Below, piece by piece: positions 6,028 through 11,679 of a stretch of 11,679 bases of DNA; positions within the stretch are counted from its first letter, which is position 1, and every line of letters starts with the position of its first letter. The stretch is from DATDCY01 sp031406795 [NCBI: Candidatus Rokuibacteriota bacterium]. Lineage in GTDB: Bacteria > JAUVQV01. Under the pieces are notes generated by a model. That model was not told the origin of the DNA. It searched no databases and was given only the letters and a program-made list of their open reading frames with translations. Where the stretch lies: the NCBI GenBank assembly GCA_031406795.1, contig JANOHV010000161.1, forward strand, positions 1 to 11,679. Direction: 5' to 3'. A program made the position numbers and the translations under genes.

Positions 6028-8307
6028 TCAAGGCTCGGCGAGATCCGCGCCGAGGGCCGCCAATTCCGCGGCGATGACGTCCTTGCCGGATGCGGCGTAC
6101 GCCGCCGTGAGAGCGGCCCGGGCCTCGGGAAAGCGTCCGAACTGGCGCAACGCCTTGCCGTGAAGATACCAGGCGAAGTGACCGGGCGGGGTCCCGTCGG
6201 CCCAACGCCCGAGGCCGCCGAGGATGTGCTCCTCCCACAGCAGCGGCTCGGCGCGTATGCTCATCGCGCCGAGGTAGGCCTGCGCGGCTTCCTCGAAGCG
6301 GCCGGCATCGAAGAGCGCGGCGGCAAGGCCGATCTTCAGGTCGCGGGCCTCGGGAAGCAGCGACGATGCCTGCAGCAGCCTGGCCGCGGCAACCGGTCCT
6401 CTTCCGAATTCCAGCGCCGCGAGTCCCAGATAGTACTCCGCGTCCGCTGCGTCGAAATAGCGGCCGATCCTGGCGGCGAAGGGCGCCTCGCCGGTCAGAA
6501 CGGCCAGAGCGGCCAGCACCTGCGGGTCGCCGGGGCTCCGGGAGAGAGCGTCCCGGAGCAAGCCGACTGCGCCCGTCTCGTCCCCGCGGCGAGCGGCGAT
6601 CAGGGCCAGCCAGTAGACGGGGTCGGCCACGCGCTGGCGCCTGCGCAGGAGGCGGGCGCCCCCGGCCTCCAGTCCCGACAACAGTGCTTCCGCCTCATCG
6701 AGGCGCTTGGCGTCGAGCAACAGCAACGCGCGGTCGAGGCGAGCGGTCGGGCTGTCCGGCCGGGTCTGCCGCACCAGCGCCTCGGCACGGGCAGCGAGCC
6801 ATGTTCCCTGAACGGGCAGGCGTTCCGGCCGGGAGCCGCCGTGAAATGCCCAGGGCGCCAGCGCCAGGGCCCCGGCATGAGCCTCGGCGGCCTCGGGGAG
6901 CCGGCCCTGATCGCGCAGTTCGAGTGTGCGCTCGACGGCTGCAGGGAGAGAGCTTGCCGCGGCCATCGTCTCCTCGTCGTCCCGGGTGAGACCGTTGCCC
7001 AGCGACAGAGCGACAACCAGCAGGGCGACGATCATCGACCATTTCAGCCGGGCGTGGTGCCTCAGGATCCCCTGGAGGCCGATGGCGGCAAAGAAGCAGA
7101 GAAAGGGCCAGAGGGAGAGACGTTGCCGCTCTGAAGCGTAGGTGGCGGCCATGGTGAAGAGCTGCAGGCCGAAGCCCGCATAAGCGATCAGGCCGGTTCG
7201 CCAGCAGTTTCGCCAGAGAAGGAGACCGGCAAGGGCCAGCGCAGCCACCGGCGCCGCCGGCACCGGCGTCGGCAGCCTCGCGGTGATCATCCGGTCGGCA
7301 AGCCACGCCACCCGCAGGTCGTGCCAGCGGTGGGAGTGAAAGGCGAAAAACACCTTGCGAACCACCGCCCCCGCCCAGATACCAGGATTGTCGGATGCGA
7401 AGGCCAGCGCTTTGGCGGCCCACCAGGAATTCGTCTCGCCTCTGGTGAGTTCCCGTCCCTCACTTCTGCCGGCCGCGAGGCGATAGAGGGCGTGCTGGTA
7501 GTCGCTCTGTTCGGGAAAATCGTCCGTCAGGGCGACGACGAGCTCCGGGTATTCCGCCCTCACCCCCTCGGAGAGCGGGTTGTTGCCGTCGTAGAAGACC
7601 GTCCCCGGGTTCATCGTCGAAATCGAGGGGGGGGCCGGTGCGAGCGCGAGAGTAAACGCCGCCCACACGAAGGCGAAGGCGGCGAGGAAGGCGCCGGAGA
7701 CGCGGAGGGCGTCTTTCCTGCCGGGGGCGAGCCCGACGGCGGCGGGGAGAACGGCGAGCAGCGGCCAGAATCCCGGCCTCGTCAGAACGCACAGCGCGAG
7801 CGCGACCCCGGCAGCGGCGAAGGACGGCGTGCCGCTGTTTCCCGCGAAGAGCAGCAGAAGCGCGATCCAGAGGACCATGAGCGCCTCCGGCTCGAACACG
7901 TAGGCATGCGCGATGAGACCCGGATACAGGGCGAGCGCCGCCGCCCCGAACAAAGCCGCGAGTGCGCTCGTGTGCCGGCGCAGCGCCAGGTAGAGCGCGC
8001 CGGTCGCGACCGCAACGCAGGCGCACTGGATTCGCACGAGCGCAAGGAAGGGGTCGGAGGCGTGGGTGTTGAGCCAGACGCAGAGACGCAAGTAGAGGGG
8101 GCTGAAATCAAGGGCGCGCTCGGCACCGAGCTTTCCCGCGGCGAATTGTTCGGCGGCCAGCGGGTACTTGGAGAAATTCCCCAGGCTCTCCCGCAAGCCG
8201 GACAAGAGAAAATGATACAGCAGAAACGTGAACGCCGTGAGAACGGCCGCGATCAGCAGTTCGCCGTGGGATCGGCGTTGACCCTCGCCGTGGTCAACCG
8301 TGTTCAA
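6028..8307 (-). CDS. GT39-like polytopic membrane protein with TPR-like C-terminal domain
   Basis: The product is 759 residues from an apparent TTG start (MNTVDHGEGQ), the only plausible start before the first membrane helix (LLIAAVLTAFTFLLYHFLL). About ten hydrophobic segments fill residues 17-450. Landmarks are DFSPLYLRL (~67-75), HAYVFEPEALMVLWIALLL (~134-152), LTRPGFWPLL (~175-184), the outer-loop NPGTVFYDGNNPLSEG (233-248), and a YASERQRLSLWPFLCF segment. This layout fits a glycosyltransferase-39/ArnT-like GT-C protein. From ~475 to the end the chain is Ala/Leu/Arg-rich helical hairpins with degenerate TPR spacing (ELRDQGRLPEAAEAHAGALA, LFDAGRFEEAAQAYLGAM). The usual acidic residue early in the first outer loop is not obvious: GNFSKYPLAAEQF sits where D..Y is common. 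Activity is therefore uncertain. It is the first gene of a minus-strand operon with the TMTC-like gene downstream. Confidence 0.65.
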   Translation of the reverse strand: MNTVDHGEGQRRSHGELLIAAVLTAFTFLLYHFLLSGLRESLGNFSKYPLAAEQFAAGKLGAERALDFSPLYLRLCVWLNTHASDPFLALVRIQCACVAVATGALYLALRRHTSALAALFGAAALALYPGLIAHAYVFEPEALMVLWIALLLLFAGNSGTPSFAAAGVALALCVLTRPGFWPLLAVLPAAVGLAPGRKDALRVSGAFLAAFAFVWAAFTLALAPAPPSISTMNPGTVFYDGNNPLSEGVRAEYPELVVALTDDFPEQSDYQHALYRLAAGRSEGRELTRGETNSWWAAKALAFASDNPGIWAGAVVRKVFFAFHSHRWHDLRVAWLADRMITARLPTPVPAAPVAALALAGLLLWRNCWRTGLIAYAGFGLQLFTMAATYASERQRLSLWPFLCFFAAIGLQGILRHHARLKWSMIVALLVVALSLGNGLTRDDEETMAAASSLPAAVERTLELRDQGRLPEAAEAHAGALALAPWAFHGGSRPERLPVQGTWLAARAEALVRQTRPDSPTARLDRALLLLDAKRLDEAEALLSGLEAGGARLLRRRQRVADPVYWLALIAARRGDETGAVGLLRDALSRSPGDPQVLAALAVLTGEAPFAARIGRYFDAADAEYYLGLAALEFGRGPVAAARLLQASSLLPEARDLKIGLAAALFDAGRFEEAAQAYLGAMSIRAEPLLWEEHILGGLGRWADGTPPGHFAWYLHGKALRQFGRFPEARAALTAAYAASGKDVIAAELAALGADLAEP

Positions 8308-8358
8308 GGGCTCAAGAAAGAATCACGAGAGCCGGCCTACAGAACCCACCATTTTGTC

Positions 8359-8387
8359 AACATAGGAACGAACCAGGGTGATGTCAA
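8359..8387 (-). promoter_or_regulatory. Predicted sigma70-type promoter for the minus-strand glycosyltransferase operon
   Basis: Read on the minus strand, a perfect TTGACA (8387-8382) is followed by exactly 17 bases and TATGTT (8364-8359). Transcription would begin near 8352, leaving a leader of about 45 bases before the TTG start at 8307. A second TTGACA (8360-8355) overlaps the -10 region but has no good partner. Confidence 0.55.
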
Positions 8388-8407
8388 GAATCAAATCTCT
8401 GCCCCAA

Positions 8408-8428
8408 ATCCGCGCGTCACGCGCGGAT
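8408..8428. repeat. Perfect 9-bp inverted repeat in the divergent control region
   Basis: ATCCGCGCG (8408-8416), TCA, CGCGCGGAT (8420-8428). The arms are exact complements. No T run follows on either strand, so it is not an intrinsic terminator. It lies just upstream of the minus-strand -35 box and about 70 bases before the plus-strand -35 box, where it could be a regulator binding site or a leftover repeat. No regulator gene is in the window. The rest of 8308-8559 holds only the two predicted promoters. Confidence 0.5.
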
Positions 8429-8498
8429 GAGTGTCCCACGTGATCCTTGATCTGAACCAATCCAGCCGTGCGTAAGCAACACACCGGTTTTCAAGAGG

Positions 8499-8527
8499 TT
8501 AATTGTTCGCTGTGCTACTGCTACAAT
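8499..8527 (+). promoter_or_regulatory. Predicted promoter for the plus-strand TMTC-like genes
   Basis: TTAATT (8499-8504), 17 bases, then TACAAT (8522-8527, 5 of 6 matches to the -10 consensus). The expected start near 8534 leaves about 26 bases before ATG 8560. This is one reason to prefer that start over the TTG at 8503. The -35 box is weak. Confidence 0.4.
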
Positions 8528-8559
8528 TCACCGATGGGCGCTGTAATTCAATTCGCGCG

Positions 8560-10293
8560 ATGAGGGCTCGCCGGACCCCAGTGCGTGAGGGATCGGAGCA
8601 ATCTGCCGCGACGAGCCACCGTGCGCGAGCGGCGGGGGCCGTGATCGCGCTGACGCTGGTCCTCATTGCCGTGGCGGCGTTTCTGCCCGTGCGGCTCAAC
8701 GGTTTCATCCTTTTCGACGACCCGGCGTACATCACCCGCAATGAGCACGTGGCCGGGGGGGTGACGGCCGCGGGTCTGGTCTGGGCGTTCACCAGCGCCG
8801 CCTCGGATAACTGGCACCCGCTGACGTGGCTGTCCCACATGCTCGACGTCTCGCTGTTCGGCATGAGCCCCGCGGCCCACCACCTCACGAGCTTGCTGCT
8901 GCACGCGCTCAGCGGCGCCTTGCTCTTCCTCGTCCTCGCCGGCATGACCGGCCGGCTCTGGCGCAGCGCCGCAGTGGCCGCCCTCTTTGCGGTGCACCCG
9001 CTCCACGTCGAATCGGTGGCCTGGGCCGCGGAGCGGAAGGATGTGCTGAGCGGCCTCTTCTGGGTGCTCACGATGGGCAGCTACCTGCGCTATGCCCGCC
9101 GTCCCGGTGCGGGACGGTACGCCGCCGTTGTCGCGTCCTTCGCCCTCGGCTTGCTGACGAAGCAGATGCTGGTCACGCTGCCGGTGGTGCTCCTGCTTCT
9201 CGATTGGTGGCCGCTGGGAAGATTCGCTCCGGGCCGCCAGGGCGCCCCGTTCCCCGGCAGCCGCACCCCGGGCCGCCTGATCGTCGAAAAGATCCCGCTG
9301 CTTGCGCTCTCGGGTGCGGCCGGTGCCGCGGTCTTTCTTGTGCAACGGCAGTCGGGCGCCGTGAAGAACTTCGATCTCATCCCGTTGGTCCCTCGGGTGT
9401 TCAACGCGATCGTCTCCTACGCCGGCTACCTGGGCAAGATGGCGTGGCCCTTCGACCTGTCGCTGCTCTATCCGCACCCCGGGCCAGGACTCTCTCTCGT
9501 CGCCGTCTTTATCTCGCTGGGCGCGCTGCTGGCCGTGTCCCTCGCCGCGCGTGCCACGGCGCAGGAGCGTCCCTGGCTGGTCGTCGGCTGGCTCTGGTAC
9601 CTCGTGACGCTGCTGCCGGTGAGCGGCATCGTCCAGGTGGGCTGGCAGTCGATGGCGGACCGTTACACGTATCTCCCGCTGATCGGCATTTTTCTGATGC
9701 TCGCCTGGGAGGCCGGCGAGCGAGCCGCCACCAGACGCGCCAGGCAGGTCCTGTCAGCGGGGGTGCTGCTGCTGCTCGCCGGTCTTGGCGCGCTGACCTG
9801 GAGGCAGACCTTGTTCTGGCACGACAGCGTCAGCGTCTTCGCGCGCGCGGTGGCGGTGACCTCCGACAACGTGATGGCGGAGTATCTTCTGGGCAAGGCT
9901 CAGCGGATTGCGGGAAACCCCGCCGAGGCGATCTCTCATCTGCGGGAGGCGATCCGGATCAATCCCCGCTTTCCGCCCAGCTTCGCCGAAATAGCGCCGC
10001 TGCTCTTCGAACGCGGCGACGCCGAAGGGGCGATCCGCGCCTACGAGCGGTACCTGCAGCTGGAACCGGAGAGCGCGTCGATTCACAACAATCTCGGCTA
10101 TGCGCTGGCTCGGCTGGGGCGGCCCGAGCGGGCGCTCAAGCACTTCGATGCCGCGCTGCGGATCGATCCGCTCTACGCACGGGCGCGGGTGAACGCTGCG
10201 GAGTCGCTCGCCGCCCTCGGCCGTGACGCGGAGGCCGCGGAGCAGATGCGCCTGGCCCTGGAGACCGACCGCACGCTTCGCCGCCTCCCTTGA
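8560..10293 (+). CDS. TMTC-like (DUF1736) GT-C membrane glycosyltransferase with C-terminal TPRs
   Basis: The product is 577 residues from ATG 8560. An upstream TTG at 8503 is in frame but lies inside the predicted promoter. No strong Shine-Dalgarno is seen, so initiation may be on a short or leader-poor message. After a basic cytoplasmic N-terminus, a membrane helix (~26-45) leads to LFDDPAYITRNE with D53 and D54 in the outer loop. NWHPLTWLSHMLDV (84-97) and HPLHVESVAWAAERKDVL (146-163) follow, then several helices including LLTKQMLVTLPVVLLLLDWW, and an outer MADRYTYLPLIG motif. Residues ~436-575 hold four TPR-type units (e.g. IHNNLGYALARLGRPERALKHF). Motif by motif it matches the minus-strand gene at 4262-5983 and the truncated gene at 10404, so the three are paralogues. 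Substrate unknown; by family, a lipid-linked sugar transferase acting outside the membrane. Confidence 0.8.
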   Translation: MRARRTPVREGSEQSAATSHRARAAGAVIALTLVLIAVAAFLPVRLNGFILFDDPAYITRNEHVAGGVTAAGLVWAFTSAASDNWHPLTWLSHMLDVSLFGMSPAAHHLTSLLLHALSGALLFLVLAGMTGRLWRSAAVAALFAVHPLHVESVAWAAERKDVLSGLFWVLTMGSYLRYARRPGAGRYAAVVASFALGLLTKQMLVTLPVVLLLLDWWPLGRFAPGRQGAPFPGSRTPGRLIVEKIPLLALSGAAGAAVFLVQRQSGAVKNFDLIPLVPRVFNAIVSYAGYLGKMAWPFDLSLLYPHPGPGLSLVAVFISLGALLAVSLAARATAQERPWLVVGWLWYLVTLLPVSGIVQVGWQSMADRYTYLPLIGIFLMLAWEAGERAATRRARQVLSAGVLLLLAGLGALTWRQTLFWHDSVSVFARAVAVTSDNVMAEYLLGKAQRIAGNPAEAISHLREAIRINPRFPPSFAEIAPLLFERGDAEGAIRAYERYLQLEPESASIHNNLGYALARLGRPERALKHFDAALRIDPLYARARVNAAESLAALGRDAEAAEQMRLALETDRTLRRLP

Positions 10294-10328
10294 CTTTGGT
10301 CGCCGGTACCCCGAAAATCCTCCCGCCG

Positions 10329-10348
10329 GGCGGTCCGGAAGGACTGCC
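10329..10348 (+). other. 8-bp hairpin with GGAA tetraloop between tandem glycosyltransferase genes
   Basis: GGCGGTCC, loop GGAA, GGACTGCC: eight pairs including one G-U, closed by a GNRA-type loop. No T run follows, so this is unlikely to terminate transcription. It could stabilise or process the mRNA between the two genes. The remaining ~100-base gap shows no promoter I would defend, so readthrough from the upstream gene is likely. Confidence 0.35.
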
Positions 10349-10403
10349 GGGGGGGCGCCGTCTCGAGGGGGAGAAGGACATTCCTGGGGGAGTCAGGGGG
10401 CGC

Positions 10404-11679
10404 ATGCGTCCGGCTGCACGAGACGGAAAGCGCGCTGGGTCTCCCGGTGCCCTGTCTGCGGCAGGACGGGGGACCGGTCGCTCCCTCCTGATGTGTCTGC
10501 TGCTCATGTGCCTGACCTGGGCCGCTTTCTCCCCGTCGCTTCAGAACGGCTTTGTGGCGCTGGACGACAACGAATACCTTGTTCAGAATCCCGCCGTCCA
10601 AAAGGGGCTCACGACCCGGAGTGTCGCGTGGGCCTTCACGACCTTTCACTCGGCGAACTGGCATCCGCTGACGTGGCTGTCGCACCTGCTCGATGTGGAG
10701 CTGTTCGGGCTGGTACCCGCCGGTCACCACGCCATGAGCCTGGCGCTTCATGCGGCGAACGCCTCCCTGCTGTTTCTCCTGGTGCGCGACCTGACCGGCA
10801 TGTTTTGGGGTGGCGCATTCGTTGCGGCGCTTTTTGCGGTCCATCCGCTGCATGTCGAGTCCGTCGCCTGGGCTGCGGAGCGCAAGGATCTGCTCTCGAT
10901 GTTCTTTGCGCTGACCGCGACGATCGCCTATCTCCGGCAGCTCCGGCGTCGAGGGCCGCACCGGGCGTGGCTTGTCCCGCTGCTCTTCGCGTGCTCGCTG
11001 CTGGCCAAGCAGATGATGATAACGCTGCCGTTGTTGCTGCTGCTCCTAGACTGGTGGGCGCTGGGACGATGGCGCCCGGGCGGCACGGCCCCGGGACGCG
11101 ACCGGTCGTGGCGGGATTGCCTCCCGGCGGTGGCGCTGTGGCGGGAGAAGGCGGCTCTTGTTCTGCTGACGCTCGGAGCGGCAGCGATCACCTACCGCGT
11201 TCACGAGATCGGGGGTGCGCTCGCCGAGCGCCTCCCGCTGGCGCAGCGGCTTGCCAACGCTCTGTGCGCGTACCGCGGTTATCTGGTGAAGATGTTCTGG
11301 CCGAGCGACCTTGCGCCCTTCTATCCCTACCCGGTCATGACGCCCGCCTTTGCTCTCGACGCCGCGCTCTCTCTGGTGCTCTTGGCCGGTTTGACCATGT
11401 TCGTCGTGCGCGGCGCCCGCGCCCGCCCCTCTCTGGCCGTCGGCTGGTTCTGGTACCTGGGCAGCCTCGTTCCGGTCATCGGTATTGTCCAGATCGGCGC
11501 CCAGGCGATGGCCGATCGCTATACCTACTGGGCCCTGACGGGGCTGTTCCTCGCGCTGGCCACCGGACTTGCGACGGCGTGGCCCAGGTTCCCCCGGCTG
11601 CGGCTGGCCTCGGTCGTACTGGCGATCGGCGTCACGCTGCTGCTCGCTGGTCTGTCCCGCCGGCAGGTGCGTCACTGGA
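10404..11679 (+). CDS. TMTC-like (DUF1736) GT-C membrane glycosyltransferase, 3' truncated by window
   Basis: The frame is open from ATG 10404 to the window edge, giving 425 complete codons with no stop. AGGGGG (10395-10400) precedes the ATG, though only 3 bases away; ATG 10491 (MCLLLMCLTWAAF) is a less likely alternative. A helix at ~28-45 is followed by VALDDNEYLVQNP with D54 and D55, then NWHPLTWLSHLLDVELFG (85-102), HPLHVESVAWAAERKDLL (147-164), LLAKQMMITLPLLLLLLDWW, a PFYPYPV loop, and MADRYTYWALTG near the end of the membrane part. This is the same architecture as the preceding gene, with visible nucleotide similarity around the NWHPLTW segment (compare 8811-8840 with 10661-10690). Tandem duplication is therefore the likely origin. 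C-terminal TPRs are expected beyond the window but cannot be seen. Confidence 0.8.
   Translation, partial: MRPAARDGKRAGSPGALSAAGRGTGRSLLMCLLLMCLTWAAFSPSLQNGFVALDDNEYLVQNPAVQKGLTTRSVAWAFTTFHSANWHPLTWLSHLLDVELFGLVPAGHHAMSLALHAANASLLFLLVRDLTGMFWGGAFVAALFAVHPLHVESVAWAAERKDLLSMFFALTATIAYLRQLRRRGPHRAWLVPLLFACSLLAKQMMITLPLLLLLLDWWALGRWRPGGTAPGRDRSWRDCLPAVALWREKAALVLLTLGAAAITYRVHEIGGALAERLPLAQRLANALCAYRGYLVKMFWPSDLAPFYPYPVMTPAFALDAALSLVLLAGLTMFVVRGARARPSLAVGWFWYLGSLVPVIGIVQIGAQAMADRYTYWALTGLFLALATGLATAWPRFPRLRLASVVLAIGVTLLLAGLSRRQVRHW

Noticed and set aside
4238-6163. A 641-residue open frame on the + strand antisense to the TMTC-like gene.
   Set aside because: It is Arg/Gly/Gln/Glu-rich with no recognisable domain, and it mirrors the codon bias of the real minus-strand gene, which has clear family motifs.
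6025-8430. Two long + strand frames (6025-7134 and 7321-8430) opposite the GT39-like gene.
   Set aside because: Both are low-complexity Arg/Gly/Glu-rich shadows. The minus-strand frame spans both and has coherent membrane helices.
8548-9477. Minus-strand frames of 190 and 309 residues opposite the TMTC-like gene at 8560.
   Set aside because: Antisense shadows of a gene with strong family motifs; composition is His/Arg/Glu-rich without domains.
10173-10961. A 262-residue minus-strand frame across the junction of the two tandem TMTC-like genes.
   Set aside because: It overlaps the conserved 5' half of the downstream gene and has only antisense-type composition.

Overview
The window is GC-rich and looks like the chromosome of a Geobacter-like anaerobe (Desulfuromonadales/Geobacterales). 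The reasons are a secreted c-type cytochrome C-terminus with the PHASRLPRLMKTNCLD-type signature I associate with that group, a ResB-type cytochrome c assembly gene, and dense GC3-rich coding with long antisense shadow frames. The assignment rests on recall of family signatures, not on a search.

Left part (1-2994, + strand). The window opens inside a cytochrome gene (ends at 410). A secreted beta-sandwich protein follows after a short gap (445-2811): signal peptide, LamG-like lectin/glucanase fold, then three invasin-type (Big_1) Ig-like domains. Next comes a 20-residue peptide gene with its own ribosome binding site (2872-2934), and then a strong Rho-independent terminator (2955-2994). The order and tight spacing suggest one transcription unit. 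The tiny peptide (basic N-terminus, YxxP motif, C-terminal HPC) is the most unusual item in the window. It resembles precursors of modified peptides, but no maturase gene lies in the window.

Middle (3084-4260). A single ResB/Ccs1-like membrane protein is followed by a decayed copy of the 'CATTCCCGC...GCGGGAATCCAGG' inverted repeat. The repeat fills the gap between two convergent genes.

Right part (4262-11679). Four polytopic GT-C-fold membrane proteins are arranged around a divergent control region (8308-8559). Three of them (4262-5983 on -, 8560-10293 on +, and 10404 to the window edge on +) are paralogues of the TMTC-like/DUF1736 type. Each has a DD motif in the first loop, NWHPxTW, and HPLHVESVAWxAERKD; the two complete ones end in TPR repeats. 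The fourth (6028-8307 on -) is a more distant GT39-like membrane protein, also with a TPR-like tail. The two minus-strand genes form one operon behind a TTGACA-17-TATGTT promoter. The two plus-strand genes form a tandem pair behind a weaker promoter. By family analogy they would transfer a sugar from a lipid-linked donor to extracytoplasmic protein or glycan. In eukaryotes TMTC enzymes mannosylate cadherin Ig-like domains, so the Big_1 protein in the same window is a speculative but testable substrate.
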